A stretch of DNA of 64,000 nt from DASUPK01 sp035265665 (GTDB lineage: Bacteria; Actinomycetota; Thermoleophilia; Solirubrobacterales; 70-9), in NCBI GenBank assembly GCA_035265665.1, contig DATFOK010000105.1:7017-71016 (forward strand), in the 5' to 3' direction. Within the stretch, counting starts at the first letter, position 1; the number at the start of each line of letters is the position of its first letter. Below the pieces are notes generated by a model. That model did no database searches. It was not told the origin of the DNA and was given only the letters and a program-made list of their open reading frames with translations. The position numbers and the translations under genes were made by a program. Of the stretch, positions 1-8,271 are shown one piece after another.

Positions 1-842
1 CGGCGGGCGTGGACCAGCAGGGTCGCATCCCAGGTGGGCAGGAAGCGCACCGGGGCCGGCGTCTCGGGATCCGGCAGCGGAGCGCGTGGCAGATCGAGGA
101 GCTCCGCGCCGTCCTCCGCGGCGAACCTCCGAAGCTTCAGTCGCTCGATCACAGGCACGACGCGGCTGGGGTGCAGGCCGGCCCAGCCGGCGGCTTCCTC
201 GAGCGGCGCCGGGCCGAAGCCGCCCAGGTAACGCCTGACGAGCAGCTCGATGCCCGCAGTCTCGTCGAGCTTCGCCGGCGGCGGGCCCAGCCAGTGCTCA
301 GCCGCGGCGTAGAGATCCGCGCGCCGCCGCTCCCAGGTGCCCGACGGAGGCACCCGGACCAGGTCGAGCCACTGGTTGACCCCATTCGTGATGACGCTGT
401 CCGAGCCGAGCAGCTCGTGGATCCCTTTGCGGCCCATCGTCCCGTCGCCCAGGCGGCGGCCCAGCTTGCGCGCGGCCGCCGCCATCTGCCGCGCGCTGTA
501 GTCGCGGCGGTAGGAGGCATTGAGCCAGGCCTCGCGGCGGCCGCGGCGGATCCCGATCGCCATCGGCCAGTAGTCGGCCTTCGACACCAGGTGGATCGTC
601 GCCCGCATCAGCGTCCCCTGGGCGACCGTCGCGCGCTCGAGCGCGGCGTCGAGCTGGGCCCGCTCGAAGTCCTCCAGGCGCGTCCAGAGGCCGATGTACA
701 TCGACGGCGCGTACTGGGCCTGCAGCCCTCCCATCTTCTCCAGGACCTTCGGGATCGAGGCGCGGCTCCGCTCAAGCAGCAGTTGGCGCGCGAGCAGGGC
801 GCGGTTGAGCTCAGCCTGGCTGAGGACCCGCTCGGGACTCAC
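1..842 (-). CDS. Winged-helix DNA-binding domain protein (HTH_42/AlkZ-like family), 3' end cut by window edge
   Basis: The minus-strand frame is open from a GTG at 842 to the window edge, so only the N-terminal ~280 residues are visible. The start follows an in-frame TAG about five codons upstream, which leaves little choice. The translation has the features of the HTH_42 family: an N-terminal segment LLLERSRASIPKVLEKMGG, then LQAQYAPSMYIGLW, a GTLMRATIHLVS motif and a region of tandem winged-helix repeats near LEEAAGWAGLHPSRV. The family includes AlkZ, a glycosylase acting on DNA interstrand crosslinks, but most members have no tested function. It is divergent from the amt gene across a 161-bp gap. 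Family assignment is good; glycosylase activity is not established. Confidence 0.8.
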   Translation of the reverse strand, partial: MSPERVLSQAELNRALLARQLLLERSRASIPKVLEKMGGLQAQYAPSMYIGLWTRLEDFERAQLDAALERATVAQGTLMRATIHLVSKADYWPMAIGIRRGRREAWLNASYRRDYSARQMAAAARKLGRRLGDGTMGRKGIHELLGSDSVITNGVNQWLDLVRVPPSGTWERRRADLYAAAEHWLGPPPAKLDETAGIELLVRRYLGGFGPAPLEEAAGWAGLHPSRVVPVIERLKLRRFAAEDGAELLDLPRAPLPDPETPAPVRFLPTWDATLLVHAR

Positions 843-883
843 GGACGCAGGCTATTTGCGGGCACTTCGACCGTGGGGTGAAA

Positions 884-910
884 ACGGCTGGGCGGTTTTC
901 CGACAGCCGT
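884..910 (+). promoter_or_regulatory. Inverted repeat upstream of the ammonium transporter
   Basis: A perfect 7-bp inverted repeat, ACGGCTG at 884-890 and CAGCCGT at 904-910, lies in the 161-bp gap between the divergent winged-helix gene and amt, about 95 bp before the amt start. It could be a nitrogen-regulator operator or a leader hairpin. There is no other support. Confidence 0.25.
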
Positions 911-1003
911 CCAAAGAATGACCGCGAGGGCGCTCATACCGTGCTAGCCGAGCCAAACCGCGACCGCCGCAGGCTGCCTCGGCGGGCATGGAAAGGAAGG
1001 GAA

Positions 1004-2476
1004 ATGAGTCGAAAGTTGCTCTGGGCCCTCGCCCTCACAGGGGCTTTGGTGCTCGCGCTGCCATCGGCGGCGTTCGCGCAGGACCCGACGCTCGACGACA
1101 CGATCTCATCGCTCAACACGCTGTGGGTCGTGATCGCCGGCGTCCTGGTGATGTTCATGCAGGCGGGGTTCGCCCTGCTCGAGATCGGGTTCTCCCGGAT
1201 GAAGAACGCCGGGGCCGGGATCGCGAAGATCCTGGTCAACTTCTCGATCGCGGCGATCGCCTACTGGGCGGTCGGGTTCGCGCTCGCTTTCGGCGGCGCT
1301 GGCTTGATCGCTGGGGATCACGCGTTCTTCCTGAACGTCAGCGGAGACCCGGCCGAGGCCGCATCGCAGATTCCGCTGCTGGAGATCGCGAACATCAGCC
1401 CCGCGGCGCTGCTGTTCTTCCAGTTCGTCTTCTGCGCCGTCTCCCTGGCGATCATCTGGGGAACCACGCTGGAGCGGATCAAGTTCGCCGCCTATGTGAT
1501 CTACGCGGTGATCTTCGCGGCGCTGATCTATCCGATCATCAGCCACTGGATCTTCGGCGGCGGCTGGCTGCAGGCCAACCTGGGCATGCAGGACTTCGCC
1601 GGCTCGACGGTGGTCCACCTGATCGGCGCAACCGGTGCACTGGCGGCCCTGCTGCTGCTGGGGGCGCGTCGCGGTAAGTACGGATCGGACGGCAAGCCGC
1701 GGGCGATCCCGGGGCACTCGATGCCCCTGGTCGGTCTCGGGGTGCTGATCCTGTGGCTGGGATGGTTCGGATTCAACCCCGGCTCCACCCTGGGCGCCCT
1801 GGGCAACAGATTCGCCGAGGTTGCACTGGTGACGAACCTGGCCGCGGCTGCCGGAGTGATCACCGCGGTGAGCACGATGTACCTGATGCGGAAGACCATC
1901 GACATCGGCATGGCCGGCAACGGCGCGATCGCGGGTCTCGTCGCGATCACCGCTCCCTCCGGCTACGTCGAGTTCTGGGCCGCGCCGATCATCGGAGCGG
2001 TCGCGGGAGTCGTCGTCGTGCTCGGTGTGCTGGCGATCGACAAGGTCCTCGACGACCCGGTCGGCGCTCTCTCGGCGCACGGACTCGCCGGCGTCTGGGG
2101 CACGCTCGCCTGCGGGATCTTCACCTCCCCGCGGCTGGCGGAGCTCAACGCGGTCGGTGATCCGGGCCTCTGGTACAGCGGCAGCGTTCATCAGCTCGGC
2201 GTTCAGGCGCTCGGCATCGCGGCGGCATTCGTCTCGGTGTTCGTCGTCTCCTACGCCGTGTTCGCCGCGATCAAGTACACGATCGGGCTCCGCGTGACGC
2301 CCGAGGAAGAGGACGCCGGTCTCGACATATCCGAGCACGGTATGTACGGCTACCCCGAGCAGTTCATCCCGCAGCCCGAGTACCCGGGTGCGGCGAGCGG
2401 GCCACTGCCCACTGGGCAGCCTGCCCTGGGTGCCGCAACCGCCTCGGCGATGACCGCCGACGCCAACGCCAAGTGA
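1004..2476 (+). CDS. amt: Ammonium transporter, Amt/MEP/Rh family
   Basis: Encodes a 490-aa Amt channel that moves NH3/NH4+ across the inner membrane. A cleavable signal peptide (about residues 1-22, ending AFAQ) precedes the usual ~11 membrane segments. The twin-histidine pore is visible in FAGSTVVHLIGATGAL and LSAHGLAGVWGT, together with the WFGFNPGS segment. The ATG at 1004 was chosen over upstream in-frame codons because it starts the signal peptide and follows GAAAGGAAGG at 990-1000. The cytoplasmic tail is long and Pro/Gly/Ala-rich. A PII gene begins 10 bp after its stop, the classical amtB-glnK arrangement in which PII plugs the channel when nitrogen is plentiful. Confidence 0.96.
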   Translation: MSRKLLWALALTGALVLALPSAAFAQDPTLDDTISSLNTLWVVIAGVLVMFMQAGFALLEIGFSRMKNAGAGIAKILVNFSIAAIAYWAVGFALAFGGAGLIAGDHAFFLNVSGDPAEAASQIPLLEIANISPAALLFFQFVFCAVSLAIIWGTTLERIKFAAYVIYAVIFAALIYPIISHWIFGGGWLQANLGMQDFAGSTVVHLIGATGALAALLLLGARRGKYGSDGKPRAIPGHSMPLVGLGVLILWLGWFGFNPGSTLGALGNRFAEVALVTNLAAAAGVITAVSTMYLMRKTIDIGMAGNGAIAGLVAITAPSGYVEFWAAPIIGAVAGVVVVLGVLAIDKVLDDPVGALSAHGLAGVWGTLACGIFTSPRLAELNAVGDPGLWYSGSVHQLGVQALGIAAAFVSVFVVSYAVFAAIKYTIGLRVTPEEEDAGLDISEHGMYGYPEQFIPQPEYPGAASGPLPTGQPALGAATASAMTADANAK

Positions 2477-2486
2477 GGAGGTGACC

Positions 2487-2855
2487 ATGAAGAAGATCGA
2501 GGCATTCATCCGCCACGAGGCGTTCGAGCCGATCCGGACCGAGCTGCTCGACAAGGGGTTTCCGTCCCTTTCGATCGGCGAGGTGAAGGGATCGGGGCGG
2601 CAGAAGGGCGTCGTCGAGAGCTACCGCGGCTCGACCCTGACCGTCAACGTGCGGCCGAAGCTCAAGGTGGAGGTCGTGGTTGAGGACAAGGACAAGGGCC
2701 TGGTCGTCGAGACGATCCTGAGGCACGCCCGGACGGGCGACGTCGGAGACGGCAAGATCTTCGTCCTGCCGGTGGAGGAGGCGATCCGCATCCGCACCGG
2801 CGAGGAGGGAGAGACGGTCCTGCAGGCGCACCAGGAGGAAGAGATTCCCGCCTGA
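2487..2855 (+). CDS. glnK: Nitrogen regulatory protein PII (GlnK/GlnB type) lacking Tyr51
   Basis: A 122-aa PII trimer subunit that senses ATP/ADP and 2-oxoglutarate and, with amt just upstream, probably gates the transporter. The strong Shine-Dalgarno GAGGAGG at 2477-2483 precedes the ATG at 2487, giving the usual MKKIEA start. Gln39 and Tyr46 of the T-loop and Lys58 are present, and the ATP-binding KVEVVVEDK and TGDVGDGKIFVLPV segments are intact. Residue 51, the tyrosine that is uridylylated in proteobacteria and adenylylated in actinobacteria, is leucine (YRGSTLTV, residues 46-53). Covalent control at that site is therefore not possible. A strong hairpin follows the stop. Confidence 0.95.
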   Translation: MKKIEAFIRHEAFEPIRTELLDKGFPSLSIGEVKGSGRQKGVVESYRGSTLTVNVRPKLKVEVVVEDKDKGLVVETILRHARTGDVGDGKIFVLPVEEAIRIRTGEEGETVLQAHQEEEIPA

Positions 2856-2875
2856 CGCAGGCAGATTGGAGCTCT

Positions 2876-2900
2876 GGGGCCGGGCCAAGTGCCCGGCCCC
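2876..2900 (+). terminator. Rho-independent-like hairpin after amt-glnK
   Basis: A perfect 10-bp stem (GGGGCCGGGC at 2876-2885 pairing with GCCCGGCCCC at 2891-2900) with a 5-nt loop starts 20 bp after the glnK stop. It lacks a clear T-run, as is common in high-GC actinobacterial terminators. It separates amt-glnK from metF. Confidence 0.75.
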
Positions 2901-2975
2901 ATTGCGTTCCGGGGGTCGAATCCGCGTGAACGCACGCTGGCTCGGGCGCATCCGGCGGTCAATACCCTTGCTGTG

Positions 2976-3899
2976 ATGAGAATCGACGAGATCCTGGAGT
3001 CGACGCGGCCGGTCTTCTCCGTCGAGTTCTTCCCGCCCAAGACCGAGGAGGGCCGCGAGACGCTGTTCGAGACCGTGGAAGTCCTGCGGCAGCTCGGCCC
3101 GAGCTTCTTCTCGGTGACCTATGGAGCAGGCGGTGCGACACGCGAGGGGACCGTGGAGATCACCCGTGCCATTCGCGACGAATACGGAGTTGAGGCGATG
3201 GCCCACCTGAGTTGCGTCGGGGAGACCACCGACGCGCTGCGTGAGATCGTCGATCAGATCGCCGACGCGGGGATCGAGAACATCCTGGCCCTGCGGGGTG
3301 ATCCGCCGCGGGGCCAGCCGGACTTCGTGCAGCCGGAAGGCGGCCTCGGGAGCGCCGCGGAGCTCACCCAGGTGATCTCCGAGACCCATCCGGAGATCAC
3401 AATAGGCGGCGCCTGCTTCCCCGAGGTCCACCCGGAAGCCCCCAGCCTCGAAGCCGACATCGCCTATCTGAAGACGAAGGTCGAGAACGGCGCGACCTTC
3501 CTGATCACGCAGCTCTTCTACGACAACCGCTCGTACTTCAACTTCGTCCCGGCAGCTCGCGCCGCCGGGATCGAAGTCCCGATCATCCCGGGCATCATGC
3601 CCATGACCCGCTACCAGCAGATCGCGCGGATCGCCGAGCTCTGCGAGGCGAGAATCCCAGAGCGACTCGCCGAAGCCATGGAGGCGGCCGACGGCGACGA
3701 GCGCGCCGAGTTCGGCCTCGGCGTGGCGTATGCGGCGCAGCAGTGCGCTGATCTGCTTCGCGCAGGGGCACCGGGGATCCATTTCTACGCGCTCAACCGC
3801 TGGCCCGCCACCCGGGCGATCCTGGCTGCGCTTCAGGCGTTGAAGCCATGGGAAGGCACGGGGCCGGCTGAGGAGCCCGCAACGATTCCCGCGACCTGA
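2976..3899 (+). CDS. metF: 5,10-methylenetetrahydrofolate reductase
   Basis: A 307-aa FAD enzyme that reduces methylenetetrahydrofolate to 5-methyltetrahydrofolate for methionine synthesis, in the cytoplasm. The translation shows the family hallmarks in order: SVEFFPPKTEEGRETLF near the N-terminus, FFSVTYGAGG, the folate/FAD loop ILALRGDPP, ITQLFYDN, and the C-terminal PGIHFYALNR. Length is typical of the bacterial single-domain enzyme. ATG at 2976 was chosen because it gives the short leader MRIDEIL. The gene stands between a terminator and an alpha/beta hydrolase, 24 bp downstream, which may be co-transcribed. Confidence 0.96.
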   Translation: MRIDEILESTRPVFSVEFFPPKTEEGRETLFETVEVLRQLGPSFFSVTYGAGGATREGTVEITRAIRDEYGVEAMAHLSCVGETTDALREIVDQIADAGIENILALRGDPPRGQPDFVQPEGGLGSAAELTQVISETHPEITIGGACFPEVHPEAPSLEADIAYLKTKVENGATFLITQLFYDNRSYFNFVPAARAAGIEVPIIPGIMPMTRYQQIARIAELCEARIPERLAEAMEAADGDERAEFGLGVAYAAQQCADLLRAGAPGIHFYALNRWPATRAILAALQALKPWEGTGPAEEPATIPAT

Positions 3900-3923
3900 G
3901 GCCCGCCTACACTCGTCCGTCGC

Positions 3924-4751
3924 ATGCCCGAGTTCGACTACAACGGCTTCCGCATCTCCTACGACGAGTACGGCGCGGGTGAGCGGACGCTCGTCCTGGT
4001 TCACGGCCTGCTGATGAACCGCCGCATGTTCGACCGGCTGGGCCCGGAGATGGCGGAGCGCGGCAACCGCGTGTTCGCGGTCGACCTGCTCGGTCACGGC
4101 CGCTCGGACCGGCCCGCGGACATGTCCCAGTACTCGATGACCTTCTTCGCCCGCCAGGTCGAGGCCCTGCTCGACCACCTCGGCCTGAAGAACGCGGTGG
4201 TCGGCGGAACCTCGCTGGGCGCCAACGTGGCGCTCGAGCTCGCCTACCTGGAGCCGAAGCGGGTGAAGGGGATGATGGTCGAGATGCCGGTTCTCGACAA
4301 CGCACTGCTCGCGGCGGCAGTGATCTTCACCCCGCTGATGGTCACGCTGCGTTTCGCAGAGCCGCTTCTCAAGCTGGTCGCGGCCGGAGCGCGGCGGATC
4401 CCGCGCTCCAACCAGCTGCTCGACATCGGCCTCGACTGGATCAGGCAGGATCCGGCGCCGTCGGAGGCCGTCCTGGAGGGACTGTTCCTGGGCTCATCCG
4501 CGCCGCACCGCCAGTTCCGCGTCCAGATGGAGCAGCCCGCCCTCGTGATCGGGCATCACGCCGATCCGCTGCACCCGTTCTCCGACGCTGGGATGCTGGC
4601 CGAGGAGATGCCAAACGCACTCCTGATCGAGGCGAACTCGATTCTGGAGTGGCGAATCACCCCAAGCCGGCTGGATGACGAGCTCGCGCGCTTCCTGGAC
4701 GCGGTCTGGGAGGGCAAGCCCGTAGCCGAGCCCGCGCTAAGTGGGGCTTGA
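3924..4751 (+). CDS. Alpha/beta-fold hydrolase without a recognisable catalytic histidine
   Basis: A 275-aa alpha/beta hydrolase. The oxyanion-hole region LVLVHGLL (residues 23-30), the strand-4 motif FAVDLLGHGRSDRP and the nucleophile elbow GTSLG with Ser97 are clear, and the acid is probably Asp214 in HHADPLHP. Normally a GH motif follows about 20-30 residues later; here that stretch reads EANSILEWRITP, and no histidine occurs after His217. The protein may be inactive, use His217, or do something else. Substrate unknown. The gene begins 24 bp after metF and is followed 29 bp later by a DUF3105 gene. Confidence 0.85.
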   Translation: MPEFDYNGFRISYDEYGAGERTLVLVHGLLMNRRMFDRLGPEMAERGNRVFAVDLLGHGRSDRPADMSQYSMTFFARQVEALLDHLGLKNAVVGGTSLGANVALELAYLEPKRVKGMMVEMPVLDNALLAAAVIFTPLMVTLRFAEPLLKLVAAGARRIPRSNQLLDIGLDWIRQDPAPSEAVLEGLFLGSSAPHRQFRVQMEQPALVIGHHADPLHPFSDAGMLAEEMPNALLIEANSILEWRITPSRLDDELARFLDAVWEGKPVAEPALSGA

Positions 4752-4780
4752 AGACCCTCCGCTAGCCTCCCGGCTCTCGC

Positions 4781-5554
4781 ATGGCCTCTCGCAAGGAAGA
4801 GAAGGAGCGTCTGCGCCAGCAGCGCCTCGCCGCTGAGCGCGCCGCCGCGTCCTCGGGACGGACACGGCTGATCGCCGGCTACGTCGTGGCGGGTCTCCTC
4901 GCGGCGGCCGTTTTGGCGGGCCTGGTCGCCGTGATCGCCAGTGGCGGCGGCGGTGATGGGGGCGTCGACGCCTGCAGCGAGGCCCACATCAAGAACTCCG
5001 GCGGCACCTCCAAGGGACTGGAGCCGGACTGCCGCGAGGGGACCGCGCCTCCGGCGATCAAGGTCGCCGATCTCAAGATCTCGGCCGACCAGGCGAGCTG
5101 TGAGCTGAGGCTGAACCTTCCGGAGGAGGGAAACACGCACGTGCCCAACTCCGAGCCGGTGCAGTACAAGACGACGCCACCCACCTCGGGCAACCACAAC
5201 CCCGTGCCGATCAACGACGGCGCCTACATCACGCCGGTAACCAGCGACACCGGGCAGGAGACCAACATCCGCAACGAGGTGCACGCGCTCGAGCACGGGC
5301 GTGTCGAGATCCACTACAAGCCGAGCCTGCCCGAGGCCCAGCAGCTGGCCCTGAAGGGGCTCTTCGACGAGGATCCGAACGGGATGCTGCTCTTCCCCGA
5401 TCCGGACATCCCCTATGACGTCGCGGTAACCGCCTGGACCAACGAGCTCGTCTGCCCGACCTACACCGAGGCTGCCCTCGACGCGATCCGGAACTTCCGA
5501 GACACCTACCGGGGCAACGGCCCCGAGCAGCAGATTCCGATCGATTTGCCATAG
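4781..5554 (+). CDS. DUF3105 domain membrane-anchored protein
   Basis: A 257-aa protein with a highly charged cytoplasmic N-terminus (residues 1-28), one membrane segment (about 31-53) and an extracytoplasmic DUF3105 domain. The family signatures YKTTPPTSGNHNPVPINDG and EVHALEHGRVEIHY are present, each with conserved histidines that could bind metal. Two cysteines lie in the linker (DACSEAH, EPDCREG) and two more in the domain. Function of the family is unknown. It is followed 41 bp later by a secreted peptidoglycan amidase. Confidence 0.85.
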   Translation: MASRKEEKERLRQQRLAAERAAASSGRTRLIAGYVVAGLLAAAVLAGLVAVIASGGGGDGGVDACSEAHIKNSGGTSKGLEPDCREGTAPPAIKVADLKISADQASCELRLNLPEEGNTHVPNSEPVQYKTTPPTSGNHNPVPINDGAYITPVTSDTGQETNIRNEVHALEHGRVEIHYKPSLPEAQQLALKGLFDEDPNGMLLFPDPDIPYDVAVTAWTNELVCPTYTEAALDAIRNFRDTYRGNGPEQQIPIDLP

Positions 5555-5595
5555 GCCTCGCATCCCAGGCGCCCCGTGCGTGTTCCAATCCCCGG

Positions 5596-6813
5596 ATGCG
5601 CAAGCGGCTACTGCTTGGGGTAGGTCTGGCGCTGTTCGGCGGCTTCGCCTGGATCGCCGCGCCGGCGTTGTCCCTGCGCCCCTACATGCCGGGCGCGGTG
5701 GACTTCGAGCGCGGCATCCCGAAGGCGAAGCGGATCTCAGCGACGGTCGTGGCGGCGGCCCGGGCCGCGCATCCGCGCGAGAAGCCGCCGCGCTGGATCT
5801 CGCCGCCGGTCGAGGCGCCCCGCCGCTTCGACCTCGTGGGAGTGGCGCGGGAAATGCGGAACGTCGAGATCCGCGTCCGCGATTACGGCGGCAAGTGGAC
5901 CAACTGGGTCGAACAGGAGGACGGCACGCCGATCTACGCCGGCGGCGCCGACGAAGCACAGGTTCGGGCGCCCTTCAGGCCCCGCGGGCGGCTGCACTTC
6001 GTGAACGTCTCCGGGACAGCCGGCGGCTTCGCCAGCGACCTGCTCAACTCCGCCCGCAGGACGATCAACACCGCCTTCATCTCGGTCGCCTCGACCCCGG
6101 TGGCCCAGGCGCTGGCGCCGAAGCCGCAGATCGTCAGCCGGGCGGGCTGGGGTGCCGACCTCCCCACCGGCGGCTGCCCCCCGCGAGGTCCTGCCGAGTA
6201 CGGCACGGTCCAGGCCGCGGTGATCCATCACACCGTGAACGCCAACGACTACGCGCCCGAGGAGGCCGCCTCGATCGTGCTCGGCATCTGCCGCTTCCAC
6301 GTGTACGGCAACGGGTGGAACGACATCGGCTACAACGCGCTCGTCGACCGCTACGGGACCCTCTACGAGGGCCGCGCGGGAGGCCTGAAGCGGCCCGTGG
6401 TCGGTGCGCAGGCGCAGGGCTTCAACACGCAGACCACCTCGATCGCGTCGATCGGCGATCACTCGAGCGAGGCGCCGACGCAGGAGGTGCAGCGCTCGAT
6501 CATCCGCTACCTCGCCTGGAAGATGGCCGTCAACCGCGCCTATCCGGTGACTGGATCGGTGCCGCTCACCTCGGCGGGTGGCTCGGAGAGCCGCTACCGC
6601 GCCGGCACCGTGATCACGGTCCCGCGCATCATCGGCCACACGACCCTCGGCCTGACCGCCTGTCCCGGCGGAGCGATGATCCCCCTGGTCCCGCAGATCC
6701 AGGCCGCCGTGCAAAAGCGGATCAAGCGCTATGCGAAGCGCAGGTGCAGGAAGGGGAAGAAGGGAAAGCGGTGCAGGCAAAAGCGCCGCCAGCGCAGCGC
6801 TCAGGCGCGGTAG
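5596..6813 (+). CDS. Secreted N-acetylmuramoyl-L-alanine amidase (PGRP/amidase_2 fold)
   Basis: A 405-aa exported wall hydrolase. It begins with a signal peptide or anchor (about residues 1-25), has a ~120-residue N-terminal beta-rich region, then the amidase domain introduced by PQIVSRAGWGAD. Zinc ligands are visible in VIHHTVNAND and GHTTLGLTACPGG (His...Cys), and WNDIGYN carries the catalytic-site tyrosine. The C-terminus is an extremely basic Lys/Arg tail of about 30 residues, likely a wall or polyanion anchor. It cleaves the amide bond between MurNAc and L-Ala. The 3' end overlaps the convergent FemAB-like gene by 13 bp. Confidence 0.9.
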   Translation: MRKRLLLGVGLALFGGFAWIAAPALSLRPYMPGAVDFERGIPKAKRISATVVAAARAAHPREKPPRWISPPVEAPRRFDLVGVAREMRNVEIRVRDYGGKWTNWVEQEDGTPIYAGGADEAQVRAPFRPRGRLHFVNVSGTAGGFASDLLNSARRTINTAFISVASTPVAQALAPKPQIVSRAGWGADLPTGGCPPRGPAEYGTVQAAVIHHTVNANDYAPEEAASIVLGICRFHVYGNGWNDIGYNALVDRYGTLYEGRAGGLKRPVVGAQAQGFNTQTTSIASIGDHSSEAPTQEVQRSIIRYLAWKMAVNRAYPVTGSVPLTSAGGSESRYRAGTVITVPRIIGHTTLGLTACPGGAMIPLVPQIQAAVQKRIKRYAKRRCRKGKKGKRCRQKRRQRSAQAR

Positions 6814-7721
6814 GCCGGGAAGAAGCCCCCGGGCGCGGCCCCTGCGGCAGCCGACAGCTCCTCGTAGGCCTCTGCGTCGCAGATCACTTCGTGGGTGTGC
6901 CACGGGACCTCCGCGTTGGCGAAGCCGCGCTTGAACTTATCGAGCGAGTCCCCAGGGTTGACCCCGCCCCCCAGACTGACCGGCAGCCCGAGCTCGCCCC
7001 CGAGCCCGATCATCGCCCAGAAGAGGTTCTTCATCGGCGAGTCGTGCAGCGCCTCGTCCGCCGTCCCGCCGAGGTAGTAGTGCAGATAGCCGTCGCTGGC
7101 GGCCGCGATCGCGCCGGCGAGCGCCACCCCCTCCCGCTCGGCTAGGACCAGCCAGCTGCGCTCGCTCAGCAGCAGGCGCGCGAAGTAGCTGGTCGGGTAG
7201 AGGTAGCGCTTCGCAGCGCCCGTACGCGCCATCGTCTCGGCGTAGGCGCGCTCGAAGTCCCGCAGGTCCCCCATCTCGACCTGGCGGCCGGGAATGAGCC
7301 GTGTCCCCCATCCGCGCCGCTCGTTGCGGCGGATCTGCTCGCGCAGGCGCTTGCGAACCCCACCGTCGCCCTCGGCGACATGGACGTGGCTTCTCACCGT
7401 GCCCCCGGCCAGGGAGGGGCGCGCGCCGACCCGATCCCGGACGAAGATGCTGACCAGCCCGGTCTCCGACCAGTCCATCCGTGCCGGATCGGGCGGGTCA
7501 TCAGGGGCGCGGTCCGCGCCCGGATAGCCGTAGGGCGAGGTCGCGTCGACCCTCCCGCTCGAATCGATCGACCGGACGATCAGGGGAAAGTGCAGTTCAC
7601 GTTCACCCTCGATCGCGAGCGTATGGGTGGCCGCCTCCGCCTCGAGGAAGGGCGGAGAGCGGAAGAACTGCTCGGCGTCGGAGGCGGCCGCCCCCCCGTC
7701 CTCGATCAGCCGGGCCTTCAC
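6801..7721 (-). CDS. FemAB/GNAT-like aminoacyl or acyl transferase
   Basis: A 306-aa GNAT-fold protein of the FemAB-like (acetyltransferase_6) type. Diagnostic are RKRLREQIRRNERRGWGTRL, the ERAYAETMARTGAAKRY segment, the LAGAIAAASDGYLHYYLGGT strand pair and the end GLPVSLGGGVNPGDSLDKFKRGF. Such proteins transfer amino acids to peptidoglycan stem peptides or acyl groups to surface sugars. It is 4 bp from a second GNAT gene and sits at the edge of the polysaccharide locus, which suggests modification of an envelope polymer. The exact acceptor cannot be read from the sequence. Confidence 0.8.
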   Translation of the reverse strand: MKARLIEDGGAAASDAEQFFRSPPFLEAEAATHTLAIEGERELHFPLIVRSIDSSGRVDATSPYGYPGADRAPDDPPDPARMDWSETGLVSIFVRDRVGARPSLAGGTVRSHVHVAEGDGGVRKRLREQIRRNERRGWGTRLIPGRQVEMGDLRDFERAYAETMARTGAAKRYLYPTSYFARLLLSERSWLVLAEREGVALAGAIAAASDGYLHYYLGGTADEALHDSPMKNLFWAMIGLGGELGLPVSLGGGVNPGDSLDKFKRGFANAEVPWHTHEVICDAEAYEELSAAAGAAPGGFFPAYRA

Positions 7722-7725
7722 CCGA

Positions 7726-8271
7726 TTACTCGTCGGGCGGCTCGGGCAGGTCCTCCCGAAAGCCGCCCCAGAGCTCGACGTCGATCAGCTCGTCGCCGTG
7801 GCGCACGTGCTTGCGCAGGATCCCCTCCTGCTTCCAGCCGTTGTAGATGACGGCCTTCTTCGCCGCCTCGTTGGTGGCGGGGATCCGGCCGTAGACCTTG
7901 TGTGCGCCGAACTCCTCGAAGGCCTTCAGGTTGGTGAGCCGCTCGGCCTCCCGCCCCACCCCCCTGCCGCGCACGCGCTCGTCACCCATGATCGCGCCGA
8001 GCTCGGGCGCGGTCTGGCGGCGGAGCCCGTACAGCGCCGTGTAGCCGACCGGCTGGTCCATGCCCTCGACCTCGACCGCCCACTTGCGGTCCTCCGAGTC
8101 GGGGTCCTTCGATTGCTCGATCGCCCGCTCGACCCAGCGCCGGGCGTCGTCCTCGGAGAACTCATCGCGGTGCTCGAGCAGGTTCGCCGTCGCGGCCGGC
8201 GAGTTGAACCAGCGGTGGACGGCCTCGGCGTCCTCCGGGCGAAAGTCCCTGAGCGAAATACCGCGAGCCAT
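7726..8271 (-). CDS. GNAT family N-acetyltransferase (RimJ/RimL type)
   Basis: A 181-aa GNAT enzyme. The acetyl-CoA-binding loop reads VRGRGVGREAERL, preceded by GYTALYGLR and followed by the family segment RIPATNEAAKKAVIYNGWKQEGILR. ATG at 8271 overlaps the stop of the upstream sugar transferase by one base (TGATG), so the two are translationally coupled. By position it may acetylate an amino sugar for the polysaccharide, but RimL-type enzymes also modify proteins. Confidence 0.88.
   Translation of the reverse strand: MARGISLRDFRPEDAEAVHRWFNSPAATANLLEHRDEFSEDDARRWVERAIEQSKDPDSEDRKWAVEVEGMDQPVGYTALYGLRRQTAPELGAIMGDERVRGRGVGREAERLTNLKAFEEFGAHKVYGRIPATNEAAKKAVIYNGWKQEGILRKHVRHGDELIDVELWGGFREDLPEPPDE

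Noticed and set aside
1..881. Long plus-strand open frame over the first 880 bases
   Set aside because: It is a low-complexity Arg/Pro/Ala frame opposite a minus-strand gene with clear HTH_42 similarity; this is the usual shadow in GC-rich DNA.
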